Shown one piece after another: positions 34,502-43,545 of a DNA stretch of 64,000 nucleotides (position 1 is the stretch's first letter; each line of letters opens with the position of its first letter). A program made the position numbers and the translations under genes. The notes below the pieces were generated by a model, which searched no databases, was not told where the DNA came from, and saw only the letters and a list, made by a program, of their open reading frames with translations. Origin of the DNA: Apibacter muscae (GTDB lineage Bacteria > Bacteroidota > Bacteroidia > Flavobacteriales > Weeksellaceae); assembly GCF_007845635.1 (NCBI RefSeq), contig NZ_SELG01000032.1, positions 1 through 64,000 of the forward strand. Reading direction: 5' to 3'.

Positions 34502-35212
34502 TCAAAAATTCTGTTTAATGCTATACTTATCATAAAAATCTCGAATATGATTTACAACCTCATCAGCACTATCTGCAACTTTAAACAGTGAAAAATCCTG
34601 TTCATTAATATTTTTTTCCACTAACATTGTATCTTTCAACCAATTCAACAAACCTTTCCAGTATTTTGCACCTACTAATACTATGGGGAATTTACTTGTT
34701 TTTTTGGTCTGTATCAATGTTAAAGCCTCGAAAAGCTCGTCCAATGTACCAAAACCACCAGGCATAACAACAAACCCTTGCGAATACTTTAAAAACATAA
34801 CTTTTCTAACAAAAAAATAATTAAAATCCATGCTTAGTTTATGGTCTACATACGGGTTACTTCCGGTTTCAAAAGGAAGTTCTATATTTAGTCCAATGGA
34901 CTTTCCACCAGCAGCTTTCGCCCCCTTATTTCCAGCTTCCATAATTCCTGGACCACCTCCTGTAATAATACCAAAACCAATTTCTGTTAGTTTATAAGCA
35001 ATTTCTTCTGTTAACTTATAATAATTATTATCCGCTGGTGTTCTGGCTGATCCAAATATAGAAACGCAGGGTCCTATTTTAGTCATGGTCTCAAAACCAT
35101 TGGTAAACTCAGCCATAATTTTAAACAACATCCAACTATCTTTTGTTTTTATTTCATTCCAATTTTTTTGATTAAAATTGGTAGATATAAAATTTGTATT
35201 TGATTCATCCAT
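34502..35212 (-). CDS. LOG-family protein (TIGR00730, putative cytokinin-type phosphoribohydrolase)
   Basis: 236 residues from ATG at 35210-35212. A TTG six codons upstream is rejected because it overlaps the TATTTTTG -7 box at 35228-35235. The Rossmann-like LOG motifs are clear: GSARTPADNNYY, GFGIITGGGPGIMEAGNKGA, and PGGFGTLDELFEALTLIQT. LOG proteins release ribose 5-phosphate from nucleoside 5'-monophosphates; many bacterial copies have a nucleotide-salvage or stress role. The gene stands alone; the operon downstream starts 50 bp beyond its stop. Confidence 0.88.
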   Translation of the reverse strand: MDESNTNFISTNFNQKNWNEIKTKDSWMLFKIMAEFTNGFETMTKIGPCVSIFGSARTPADNNYYKLTEEIAYKLTEIGFGIITGGGPGIMEAGNKGAKAAGGKSIGLNIELPFETGSNPYVDHKLSMDFNYFFVRKVMFLKYSQGFVVMPGGFGTLDELFEALTLIQTKKTSKFPIVLVGAKYWKGLLNWLKDTMLVEKNINEQDFSLFKVADSADEVVNHIRDFYDKYSIKQNF

Positions 35213-35227
35213 GCATTTACTTTTTAA

Positions 35228-35235
35228 CAAAAATA
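35228..35235 (-). promoter_or_regulatory. -7 promoter box of the LOG gene
   Basis: The minus strand reads TATTTTTG, an exact TAnnTTTG match, 15 bp before the preferred ATG. It decides the start, because the upstream TTG would be part of the promoter. Confidence 0.55.
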
Positions 35236-35352
35236 CACTTAAATAAAATTATAAGAATAAATTATTGTGATTTGAATTTTATATTCATCAATTATGAGAG
35301 GATAAACAAGGTTAAATTTTTAATGGTAATAATATTTTATTTAATTGAAACT

Positions 35353-35385
35353 ATATTTATGAATATATTTATGAATATATTTATA
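35353..35385. repeat. 12-bp tandem repeat, about 2.7 copies
   Basis: The unit ATATTTATGAAT repeats twice and then partly. It lies in the intergenic region before the esterase gene. It is AT-only apart from the G and may be simple slippage, or could affect the spacing of upstream regulatory elements. Confidence 0.7.
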
Positions 35386-35438
35386 GTACAAGTTTCATCT
35401 TTATTTTTATCTAATTAAATGAAATCTATATTTTTAAT

Positions 35439-35446
35439 TACCTTTG
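35439..35446 (+). promoter_or_regulatory. -7 promoter box of the esterase-bshA pair
   Basis: TACCTTTG, an exact TAnnTTTG match, lies 19 bp before the ATG at 35465. No TTG is seen at the usual -33 distance. Confidence 0.5.
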
Positions 35447-35464
35447 TTTAGAAAAAAAATATAA

Positions 35465-36094
35465 ATGATCGATTATTTAGTACGTGAACCTAAATCTGCC
35501 ATTGAAAATCCATCTTTATTTCTTTTATTACATGGATATGGAAGTAATGAAAAAGATTTATTTAGTTTTGCTGATGAACTACCAGACGATGCTTATGTAA
35601 TAAGTCTTAGAGCTATTAAAAAACTTCCCATGGGTGGATATTGTTGGTATGAGTTGGATTTAAGCAAAAATGTACGCATTTTAGATATTGAGCAAACTCA
35701 AAAATCTCAAGATATAATCTTAAAGTTTATAGATCAGATACATGATAAATATCCTTTCGACAAAAATAATATATCTTTAATTGGTTTTAGCCAAGGTGCT
35801 ATCCTATCATTTTCTTTAGCACTTCATAATCCCCATAAATTTAAAAAAATTCTTTGTTTAAGTGGTTATCCAGATCCTGATCTTCTTGCAGATGTTGATA
35901 TGGGTTCAGACTTTTCTGATTTAGAATTTTATTTTTCTCATGGAATTGAAGACCCTATCATCCCCGTACAATGGGCTAGACAATTTAAATCCATCGCTGA
36001 AGAGCTTGATCTACATTTTGAATACCATGAATATCATCAGGGGCACGGTATTAATTCTGAGAATTATTACGATTTATTAAATTTCATTCAATAA
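35465..36094 (+). CDS. Alpha/beta-hydrolase, phospholipase/carboxylesterase family
   Basis: 209 residues. LLLHGYGSNEKDLF is the oxyanion region, GFSQGAILS contains the nucleophilic Ser, the Asp is in SHGIEDPIIPVQWA, and the His is in YHQGHGIN. The size and motifs match the YpfH/acyl-thioesterase-type PF02230 group, cytoplasmic enzymes that hydrolyse short esters or thioesters. The stop codon and the bshA start are 1 bp apart, so the two genes are translated from one mRNA. Whether it acts in bacillithiol metabolism is only a suggestion from context. Confidence 0.88.
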   Translation: MIDYLVREPKSAIENPSLFLLLHGYGSNEKDLFSFADELPDDAYVISLRAIKKLPMGGYCWYELDLSKNVRILDIEQTQKSQDIILKFIDQIHDKYPFDKNNISLIGFSQGAILSFSLALHNPHKFKKILCLSGYPDPDLLADVDMGSDFSDLEFYFSHGIEDPIIPVQWARQFKSIAEELDLHFEYHEYHQGHGINSENYYDLLNFIQ

Positions 36095-36095
36095 A

Positions 36096-37235
36096 ATGAA
36101 AATAGGCATAGTTTGCTATCCTACGTACGGTGGAAGTGGAATAGTTGCTACACAATTAGGTATGGAAATGGCTTCCCAAGGGGATGAAGCACACTTCATA
36201 AGTTATAGTTTACCTGCTAAATTAGATATTACTCTTCCTAATATTTATTTTCATCAAGTAAATGTTAAACCATATCCCCTTTTTGAATACCAACCTTTTT
36301 CACTAGCACTTTCAACAACCATTGTAAACATTGTAGAAACGTATAAGTTAGATTTATTGCATGTTCATTATGCCATTCCACATGCGTATGCTGCCTATTT
36401 TGCTAAACAAATATTAAAAGAAAAAGGCATTGAACTACCTGTAATTACTACGTTGCACGGTACAGATATAACCTTGGTTGGTCAACACCCAATTTATAAA
36501 TCTGCTGTAGAATTTTCAATCAATCAATCCGATTATATAACTTCTGTATCAGACAGTTTAAGAAAGGAAACTTACCATCAATTTAATATTCATAAAGAAA
36601 TTGAAGTAATACCTAACTTTATAAATAATGCTGAAATAAATGAAAATTCTCATTGTTTAAAGAAAAACTTTGTTAGCAATGATGAAAAATTATTGGTACA
36701 CGTGTCAAATCTTAGAAAAGTAAAGAGAATAGATGATGTAATGAAAATTTTCAATTTGGTACAAAAAGAAGTTAAATCAAAATTATTAATCGTGGGCGAA
36801 GGTCCGGAAGCTGAGACTATCGACAGATATACTTATAAATTCAAATTAGGCGAGAAAGTCAAAAATTTCGGAAAAATTCAAGATGTTCAAAATGTTCTTC
36901 GCATTACAGATCTTTTTTTACTACCCTCGGAACAAGAGAGTTTTGGTTTAGCTGCATTGGAAGCTATGGCTTGCGGAGTACCTGTAATATCCAGCAATGC
37001 GGGGGGAATCACAGAAGTAAACAAAGACGGGTATTCAGGTTTTGTCTCTCCTATAGGAGATGTGGAATCAATGGCTAAAAATGCCATAAGACTTCTAAAA
37101 GATGAAGATTTATTGCTTAAATTCAAAAAACAAGCTAAGAATGAAGCTTTACTTTTTGATAATAGTACAATTATACCCAAGTATAAGGAATTGTATAATA
37201 GAGCCTTAAATCAAAAGCTAAAACCAAATATTTAA
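36096..37235 (+). CDS. bshA: N-acetyl-alpha-D-glucosaminyl L-malate synthase
   Basis: 379 residues, GT4 (GT-B) glycosyltransferase. The opening MKIGIVCYPTYGGSGIVATQLG, LLHVHYAIPHAYAA and TTLHGTDITLVGQHP are characteristic of BshA, and the donor site EQESFGLAALEAMACGVPVIS has the E-x7-E pattern. BshA joins GlcNAc from UDP-GlcNAc to L-malate, the first step of bacillithiol synthesis. No bshB or bshC is in the window. It converges with the exporter gene with zero spacing between stop codons. Confidence 0.92.
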   Translation: MKIGIVCYPTYGGSGIVATQLGMEMASQGDEAHFISYSLPAKLDITLPNIYFHQVNVKPYPLFEYQPFSLALSTTIVNIVETYKLDLLHVHYAIPHAYAAYFAKQILKEKGIELPVITTLHGTDITLVGQHPIYKSAVEFSINQSDYITSVSDSLRKETYHQFNIHKEIEVIPNFINNAEINENSHCLKKNFVSNDEKLLVHVSNLRKVKRIDDVMKIFNLVQKEVKSKLLIVGEGPEAETIDRYTYKFKLGEKVKNFGKIQDVQNVLRITDLFLLPSEQESFGLAALEAMACGVPVISSNAGGITEVNKDGYSGFVSPIGDVESMAKNAIRLLKDEDLLLKFKKQAKNEALLFDNSTIIPKYKELYNRALNQKLKPNI

Positions 37236-39080
37236 TTAGGAGAAGTTTTGCATATCAATTAATTTCTTATAAATACCATCAATGGCTAAAAGTTCTTGAT
37301 GAGTCCCTTGCTCCATAATTTTCCCATGCTCCATTACAATTATGATATCAGCCTTAACAATGGTTGATAGTCTATGTGCGATAACAATAGATGTCCTGTT
37401 AGACATTAAATTTTCGAAGGCTTCTTGTACTACACGCTCACTTTTAGTATCTAAAGAAGCTGTTGCTTCATCTAAAATCATGATGGGAGGATTTTTCAAT
37501 ATAGCTCTGGCTATCGTAATTCTTTGCCTTTGTCCTCCGGAAAGTTTCATCCCCCCCTCTCCTACAGAAGTTTCAAATCCCTCTGGCAATTGCTCAATAA
37601 ACTCCAAAGCATTTGCCGCCTTTGCCGCACTAACCACTTCTTCCATTGTAGCATTGGGATTACTAAGCCTTATATTATTGATAACAGAATCATTAAATAA
37701 GATATTTTCTTGGGTTACCATTCCCAACAATTTTCTATACTCCTTTAGATCCAACGATTTTAAATTGTGGCCATCAATAAGTATTGAACCGCTATCTACA
37801 TCATAGAATCTAGCTAGCAAATTAACCAATGTTGTTTTACCACTTCCGCTTTGCCCAACAATAGCTACTGTTTTACCTTTTTTTATTTCTATGGAAACGT
37901 TGGTTAAAATAGGATGATCTTCTTGATACTGAAAAAATATATTATTAAAAGATATGCTATCCTTTAGTCCCGTTAATTTAATAGGATTTTCAGGTTCATG
38001 TATTTGTATATTCGTATCTAAAGTTTCCACTAATCGGTCAGTAGAGGCTGAACCTTTATGCAAATTTGAAATTGAGGTTGACAAGGTTTTGGCTGGCTCT
38101 AACAATTGAAAAAATAAGGCTATATAAACTAAGAAAGAGGCTAAATCTAGTCCTTTATTTCCATCCAAAATTAAGACTCCTCCATACCAAGTGATAAAAA
38201 TCATAGCTACCGATCCTAAGAATTCTGATGAAGGAGAAGCCAACTCATATTTTTTCATCATACTTATCGATAACTTTCTTAAGTTGCTTACGCTTTTTTG
38301 GAATCTATTTTTCATAGATTCTTCGGCATTGAAAATTTTTATAATTTTTGCTCCATTTAATGTTTCATCTATTATTGATAAAACATTTCCAGATTCTGTT
38401 AATCCTTTTCTAGCATCTTTTTTTAAACTTTTTCCTATGGAAGATATTATCCAAGCCATAAAGGGCAAAACAATTAAGGCAATTAAGGTGAGTGATGGAC
38501 TTATGATTAATAAGGTTATTAAGGTAAATATAAGGGAGAAAGGCGTTCTCCATAGCTCTAGTATAGCATTTAATGTATTTCCTTCTATTTCAGTAACATC
38601 ATTGGATAACCGAACCATAATGTCTCCCTTTTTCTTTTCAGTGAAAAAAGAAACTGGTAGAGTCAATATTTTATTATATAAAGCAGACCTAAGATCTTTA
38701 GATACTCCACTTCTTAATAATACTATAAAGTACTGTGCTAAATACCTAAACACATTTCGAAGAAAAAAAAGAAGTATAACTGATACACAGAGAATACTTA
38801 GAAATTTTTTTTCTCCCATATTATGTATATTGTTCTGAAGAAATAAATAAATTTGATACTTTAGTTCAGAAAAAAAACCATTTTCCGCTTGTTCTTTTAC
38901 ATGATCTAAAGTTTCTTTTTGCTTAACACTTCCTCCCAATAACATATCTAATATGGGCATAATTGATACTACCGAAACAATTGAAAATAGTGAATAAAGA
39001 ATATTAAATGTAATACCTAATATAAAATCTTTTTTATATGGAGATGCAAACTGCTTAAGAATTCTTTTTAATGATTTCAT
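37236..39080 (-). CDS. ABC exporter, fused permease-ATPase (MsbA type)
   Basis: 614 residues. N-terminal transmembrane domain with six helices over about 1-340, then a nucleotide-binding domain: Walker A VGQSGSGKTT, Q-loop VTQEN, signature LSGGQRQR, Walker B IMILDEATASLD, H-loop IAHRLSTI. The layout and the motif KKGDIMVRLSNDVTEIEGN match MsbA-like half-transporters that flip lipid A or other lipids; multidrug export is the alternative. The gene stands alone. Confidence 0.9.
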   Translation of the reverse strand: MKSLKRILKQFASPYKKDFILGITFNILYSLFSIVSVVSIMPILDMLLGGSVKQKETLDHVKEQAENGFFSELKYQIYLFLQNNIHNMGEKKFLSILCVSVILLFFLRNVFRYLAQYFIVLLRSGVSKDLRSALYNKILTLPVSFFTEKKKGDIMVRLSNDVTEIEGNTLNAILELWRTPFSLIFTLITLLIISPSLTLIALIVLPFMAWIISSIGKSLKKDARKGLTESGNVLSIIDETLNGAKIIKIFNAEESMKNRFQKSVSNLRKLSISMMKKYELASPSSEFLGSVAMIFITWYGGVLILDGNKGLDLASFLVYIALFFQLLEPAKTLSTSISNLHKGSASTDRLVETLDTNIQIHEPENPIKLTGLKDSISFNNIFFQYQEDHPILTNVSIEIKKGKTVAIVGQSGSGKTTLVNLLARFYDVDSGSILIDGHNLKSLDLKEYRKLLGMVTQENILFNDSVINNIRLSNPNATMEEVVSAAKAANALEFIEQLPEGFETSVGEGGMKLSGGQRQRITIARAILKNPPIMILDEATASLDTKSERVVQEAFENLMSNRTSIVIAHRLSTIVKADIIIVMEHGKIMEQGTHQELLAIDGIYKKLIDMQNFS

Positions 39081-39402
39081 TTAAAATTGTATAATCTGTG
39101 GTCATTGACAAAAGTAGTTAAATTTTTAAAATTAGTCCCTTCAACCATTTGGATAAATTTAATACAAATTCCTTGCATTAGTAACTAATATTTTGCTTTC
39201 TAAATAATTAAATCTTTTCTAGCAAACATTACTTAAATGTTTGAATTTGCATACTTAGAGATAAAAATTCATCCGAAAAAGAAATTAAATCTAACCTTTT
39301 GCATAAATATCTAACCAACTAGTTTTAAAGTTTGATTTATTAATATCAAAAAATAATGAAATAATTAATTATTTCATTATTTATAGCATATCTTTTATTT
39401 AC
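39081..39402. other. Intergenic region between the exporter and the PstS-like gene
   Basis: 322 bp. It should contain the exporter promoter, although I see no exact TAnnTTTG on the minus strand. It ends in a large palindrome (39351-39382). There is no convincing open frame. Confidence 0.5.
39351..39382 (-). terminator. Perfect 32-bp palindrome, probable terminator
   Basis: AAATAATGAAATAATT is followed directly by its exact complement, a 16-bp arm with no spacer. It lies 20 bp past the stop of the PstS-like gene, and the minus strand ends in a T run. As RNA it would form an A/U-only hairpin, so termination strength is uncertain. Confidence 0.5.
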
Positions 39403-40290
39403 TTATTTAGTAATATTAATATTTCTTTCGTAGAGATAGTAGGGTTGATACCCTTCTTTTGAGACGATTAATTGTCCCCTTTGAGAAGTACTAAACCGAA
39501 GAAAGCTACTGCCTATACCAAAACCATTCTCAGCGTTAAGAAGATAGATTCTTCGGGTAAACGGATATTTATTTGATTTGAAGCTTTCTAGATTAGGAGA
39601 TATTATTTCACCATCTTTAGATCTAATTGGCAAAATCTTTATATTATTCAAAATCTTTTTAAAATTCTCATCATTAGAATAATTCAAAGTTGAAAGTCCG
39701 GTTATACCAATGTAGGAAGGATTATTATCAATATAATTTATTAACTCTTGGGCATCTTTGAATGAATTGATCTTTTCTCCTTCTTTAAATTTAAATTTTA
39801 ATATATTTTTCAACGTATTATAATTACTTGTATAAATTCCATCAAAAACATACTTACTGTTTTCAGAAACTATATCTGTTTTCAATGTCTGTATAGATAA
39901 TTCGCTAATGTTATTTTTTTTGGAAGTAATAAAGATGACTCCATCACAAGCGATTTGAGCTGACTTATATTTTTTCTTTGTGCGATTAAATATAAAATTT
40001 GCTTCTTCATCGGTTAAATTTCTTCCAACCATAATTACGGTTGCATTGCCATTAATAAAATTATTAATTGCTAGAGCCTCAGCCTGTGGTTGAACATCAA
40101 TAATAGCCTTAGGATAAACAGTATTAAAGACTTGATTTAAAGATAATGCCAATTCATAAAATGAAGGATCAACCGACAAATCAACTTTTCCTTTTTTATA
40201 ATATTGTTCTTTACTTTCTTCTTTGGAACAAGAATTAAAAATTATTATTACTAAACTATATATAAATATTTTATAAAAATTATTCTTCAT
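39403..40290 (-). CDS. PstS-like phosphate/anion-binding lipoprotein
   Basis: 295 residues. The signal peptide ends in FNSC (C21), a lipobox. The periplasmic-binding-protein type II fold resembles the PstS-like family: VDLSVDPSFYELALSLNQVFNTVYPKA, NGNATVIMVGRNLTDEEA, IACDGVIFITSKKN, YIGITGLSTLN, and a C-terminal segment with FTRRIYLLNAENGFGIGSSFLRFSTSQRGQ. No pst permease or ATPase is nearby, so it may be a stand-alone sensor or scavenging protein. Its start overlaps the small membrane-protein gene by 11 bp. Confidence 0.8.
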   Translation of the reverse strand: MKNNFYKIFIYSLVIIIFNSCSKEESKEQYYKKGKVDLSVDPSFYELALSLNQVFNTVYPKAIIDVQPQAEALAINNFINGNATVIMVGRNLTDEEANFIFNRTKKKYKSAQIACDGVIFITSKKNNISELSIQTLKTDIVSENSKYVFDGIYTSNYNTLKNILKFKFKEGEKINSFKDAQELINYIDNNPSYIGITGLSTLNYSNDENFKKILNNIKILPIRSKDGEIISPNLESFKSNKYPFTRRIYLLNAENGFGIGSSFLRFSTSQRGQLIVSKEGYQPYYLYERNINITK

Positions 40291-40483
40291 TATTCTTCAT
40301 ATATTTTAATGCTCTATAGGCTCTATATAAACCATATATCACTAATAATAATCCTAAAGCTAAACTTCCTTGATTGGAAAGTGGTAAAAAAAATTTTTTG
40401 TATAATAGAACAAGCCCCCCAATAACTATATATGAAATACCTATAAGCAAAGAAAGGGTTTTGTAATCCCATTTAAATTTCAT
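40280..40483 (-). CDS. Small two-helix membrane protein
   Basis: 67 residues. Two hydrophobic helices (about 10-27 and 38-54), a basic middle (YKKFF) and a charged C-terminus, consistent with both ends in the cytoplasm. The family is not recognised. It overlaps the PstS-like gene by 11 bp, so the two are translationally coupled and probably work together at the membrane. Confidence 0.7.
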   Translation of the reverse strand: MKFKWDYKTLSLLIGISYIVIGGLVLLYKKFFLPLSNQGSLALGLLLVIYGLYRAYRALKYMKNNEE

Positions 40484-40603
40484 TGTGAATCTTATTTTCT
40501 CTCAAAAGTACAACAAAAATAAATTTATTGTATTTTTGTTATTTATACTTTATATTTTACAGACGAGATTTAATTTATACCTAAAACTTAATGTATATAT
40601 ACT

Positions 40604-41005
40604 ATGAATAAATTAATTCATAATTTAAATGAATTGGAACAAGTAGCCGAATCTATCATTACAAATTCAAAATTTAAAATATTCACTTTACAGGGTAATT
40701 TGGGTGCAGGAAAAACTACATTGGTAAAATTTTTATGTAAATATTTAAACTGTGAAGATAATATAACGAGTCCTACATTCTCACTTGTCAATGAATATAC
40801 TTGTCCTACTTCAAAAATTTATCATTTTGATCTATATAGAATAGAACATATTGAAGAACTTTTAAATATAGGATTTCACGAATACATTAATTCTGGAAAT
40901 TATTGTTTTATAGAATGGCCGGAAATATCCGAAAATGAATTGGCAGAGCATCATAAAATTTCTTTAAATTTGGAAGGTCAAACAAGGCAATTAAGCTTTA
41001 GCTAG
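40604..41005 (+). CDS. tsaE: tRNA threonylcarbamoyladenosine biosynthesis ATPase TsaE
   Basis: 133 residues. The P-loop GNLGAGKTT (31-39), TSPTFSLVNEY and the FIEWPE motif near the end are diagnostic. TsaE is the ATPase partner of TsaB-TsaD in making t6A37 of tRNAs. It is followed after 9 bp by alanine dehydrogenase, an arrangement I recall from other Flavobacteriia. Confidence 0.94.
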   Translation: MNKLIHNLNELEQVAESIITNSKFKIFTLQGNLGAGKTTLVKFLCKYLNCEDNITSPTFSLVNEYTCPTSKIYHFDLYRIEHIEELLNIGFHEYINSGNYCFIEWPEISENELAEHHKISLNLEGQTRQLSFS

Positions 41006-41014
41006 GAAATATTT

Positions 41015-42217
41015 ATGGGCATTTATTCACCTTTTACTGCAAATGAACTTATACCTCAAGAAGAGAAAATTGAGGTGGTTAAAAAAGGTGGAAAAATTAG
41101 CATAGGAATACCTAAGGATGACGAAGTCTATGAAAACAGAATTGCTCTTACCCCAGATGCTGTTTCTACTCTTACTTGTAACGGCATTGAGGTCATTATT
41201 GAGCAAGGAGCTGGAGAAGGAGCTCATTTTACTGATATTCAATACTCAAATGCCGGAGCTAAAGTAAGTCAGAATCCCAAAGAAGTTTTCTCACAACCAA
41301 TAATTTTAAAAACAGCTCCTCCTACCTTAGAACAAATAGACTTATTGCAAGTCAACTCCTACTTAATATCTTCGGTTCAGATCAATACACAAACCAAAGA
41401 ATTTTTTGAAAAGCTTTCTAGTAAAAAAATAACAGCTCTTGGTTTTGAATACATAAAAGATAATCACAACGAATTTCCTATAGTAAGAATACTAGGTGAA
41501 ATTGCTGGTATGGCATCCATACTTATTGCCGCAGAATTATTATCGTCAACCGCGAATGGCAATGGTTTATTATTGGGTGGAATTGCAGGAGTTAGACCTA
41601 CCAATGTTGTAATTATTGGGGCTGGAAATGTTGGTATAAATGCAGCTCGATCTGCCCTTGGCTTAGGTGCAACCATAAAAATTTTTGATAATTCTATAAA
41701 ACGTTTAAGGCGATGCCAAGAGATATTAGGAACAAAGATATATACTTCTACCTTAGATCCTAAAGAATTAAGAAAAGCACTTCTCCGTTGTGATGTTGTA
41801 ATAGGGTGTTTACGAGGAGAGAACCGCTCTCCCATTATAGTTACAGAATCTATGGTCAAACAAATGAAATCAGGAGCTGTAATTATTGATGTTTGCATTG
41901 ATAACGGTGGTATTTTTGAAACTTCTCAAATTAAAAAAACAAACGGTCAATCATATACTGAACATGAAGTAATTCATTATTGTAACCCAAACATTACTTC
42001 TAAATATGCTAGAACGACATCAAAGGCATTAAGCAATTTTTTTCTTAGTTATTTTTTAGATTTAACCAATCAAGGTGGATTTGAAACGATATTTACGAAA
42101 AACAGAGGCTTATATAAAGGAATTTACATGTATAAAGGAAGAATAACCAATCAGCAAATATCTCAATGGTTTGCTTTACCCTACCAAGATATTAATCTTT
42201 TAATCACTGAATTATGA
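41015..42217 (+). CDS. ald: Alanine dehydrogenase
   Basis: 400 residues. N-terminal substrate domain: IGIPKDDEVYENRIALTPDAV, VIIEQGAGEGAHFTD; the NAD-binding Rossmann motif VVIIGAGNVGINAARSA at about 198-214; and DVVIGCLRG. A N-terminal extension of about 28 residues precedes the usual start, normal for Bacteroidota. It oxidises L-alanine to pyruvate and ammonia with NAD. The next gene overlaps the stop by 4 bp. A related PntA-like transhydrogenase is less likely because the RxALTPD alanine-site pattern is complete. Confidence 0.9.
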   Translation: MGIYSPFTANELIPQEEKIEVVKKGGKISIGIPKDDEVYENRIALTPDAVSTLTCNGIEVIIEQGAGEGAHFTDIQYSNAGAKVSQNPKEVFSQPIILKTAPPTLEQIDLLQVNSYLISSVQINTQTKEFFEKLSSKKITALGFEYIKDNHNEFPIVRILGEIAGMASILIAAELLSSTANGNGLLLGGIAGVRPTNVVIIGAGNVGINAARSALGLGATIKIFDNSIKRLRRCQEILGTKIYTSTLDPKELRKALLRCDVVIGCLRGENRSPIIVTESMVKQMKSGAVIIDVCIDNGGIFETSQIKKTNGQSYTEHEVIHYCNPNITSKYARTTSKALSNFFLSYFLDLTNQGGFETIFTKNRGLYKGIYMYKGRITNQQISQWFALPYQDINLLITEL

Positions 42218-42576
42218 ATTTTTTTAAAAGGCTAAGGTTATATTTATCTGGCGTTTTCTTAGGCTTAATCTTCCTTTTATTTATGTATGGAGATAAGGTT
42301 TTTTCCTGGTCTTATTTACCTAATGATAGAGTACTGGCAGAAATTAAATTAAAAAAAATTAGTTTTTCACCGCAAAGTGAAAGTTATTTAATTAAAAATA
42401 ATTTAAGTACCTCTTTTATTTTAGATACAGTGTTAGTTAAAGGATCTATAGATTTTAATGAAAGTAATGCACAAAATAAACCTTGTCCTTACTACACCTT
42501 ATACCATAATAACATTAAGGTAACTTTCACTAAATGCAAGGATTCGGTTATTATTAACTCTCTTAAACATAAATAA
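42214..42576 (+). CDS. Small membrane-anchored protein (DUF4258-like)
   Basis: 120 residues. One N-terminal membrane helix (about 10-28), then a soluble domain of about 85 residues with LPNDRVLAEIKLKKISFSPQSESYLIKNNL. The arrangement and the neighbourhood (after alanine dehydrogenase) match small DUF4258-like proteins of Flavobacteriia as I remember them. It starts ATGA-overlapping with ald, so it is translationally coupled. Function unknown. Confidence 0.6.
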   Translation: MNFFKRLRLYLSGVFLGLIFLLFMYGDKVFSWSYLPNDRVLAEIKLKKISFSPQSESYLIKNNLSTSFILDTVLVKGSIDFNESNAQNKPCPYYTLYHNNIKVTFTKCKDSVIINSLKHK

Positions 42577-42678
42577 TTGCATTTAAAATTTAAACCAATT
42601 AAATATTATTGCATAAAAAATAGATTTTTTAATTTTTTACTATCTTTACGACCTTAAATATATAAATATAATAAATTT

Positions 42679-43521
42679 ATGGGATGGTTTACTAGAAGTA
42701 AAAAAAACATCAACACTAGCGAAAAAATGGATGTTCCTAAAGGGTTGTGGTACAAAACACCTTCTGGGAAAATTATTGAAACAGATCAATTAAAAGCCAA
42801 TTTCTACGTTAGCCCCGAAGATGATTTTCATGTAAGAATTGGTAGTAAACAATACTTCGAAATCCTTTTTGATAAAGGAAAATTTAAAGAACTAGATGAA
42901 AAAGTTACTAGTAAGGATCCCTTAAATTTCACAGATACAAAATCTTATAAAGACAGACTTAAAGAAGCTACTAGTAAAACAAAGCTCCAAGATGCTATAC
43001 GTAACGCCGTTGGTAAGATCAATGGTATGGAAATATGCATTTCTTGCATGGATTTTAGTTTTATTGCTGGATCCCTGGGCTCAGTTATGGGGGAGAAAAT
43101 TAGACGAGCGATCGATTATTGTCTAGAAAATAAACTCGCATACGTTATTATTTGCCAATCTGGAGGAGCACGAATGCAAGAAGCGGGAATTTCCCTGATG
43201 CAAATGGCTAAAGTAGAAGCTAAATTAGCCCAACTAAGCAAAGCAAAGCTTCCCTATATCTCTGTATTGACGGATCCATCGTACGGTGGTGTAATGGCCT
43301 CCTTCGGATCTACCGGTGATTTAATCATTGCTGAACCCGGTGCTTTAATTGGATTTGCAGGTCCAAGAGTAATAAAAGAAACCATAGGTAAAGACTTACC
43401 ACAAGGATTTCAATCTGCAGAATTTCTCTTGGAAAAAGGGTTTGTAGATATCATTTCTCATCGTAGAGATTTAAAAGATACCATATACAAATGTGTAGAC
43501 ATGCTTACTAATACAAAATAA
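42679..43521 (+). CDS. accD: Acetyl-CoA carboxylase, carboxyltransferase subunit beta
   Basis: 280 residues. The crotonase-fold motifs are present: [46 protein letters not shown], and [18 protein letters not shown]. It transfers carboxyl from biotin to acetyl-CoA, the first step of fatty-acid synthesis. The N-terminal zinc ribbon has lost all four cysteines ([17 protein letters not shown] then [14 protein letters not shown]); I believe this is normal in Flavobacteriia. A TATCTTTA box at 42641-42648 may be its -7 element. Confidence 0.95.
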   Translation: MGWFTRSKKNINTSEKMDVPKGLWYKTPSGKIIETDQLKANFYVSPEDDFHVRIGSKQYFEILFDKGKFKELDEKVTSKDPLNFTDTKSYKDRLKEATSKTKLQDAIRNAVGKINGMEICISCMDFSFIAGSLGSVMGEKIRRAIDYCLENKLAYVIICQSGGARMQEAGISLMQMAKVEAKLAQLSKAKLPYISVLTDPSYGGVMASFGSTGDLIIAEPGALIGFAGPRVIKETIGKDLPQGFQSAEFLLEKGFVDIISHRRDLKDTIYKCVDMLTNTK

Positions 43522-43545
43522 TACTTATTACAATATTGGTTAACT

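Noticed and set aside
42679-42850. Loss of the AccD zinc-ribbon cysteines as evidence of a damaged enzyme
   Set aside because: I believe AccD of Flavobacteriia generally lacks these cysteines, and all catalytic motifs are intact.
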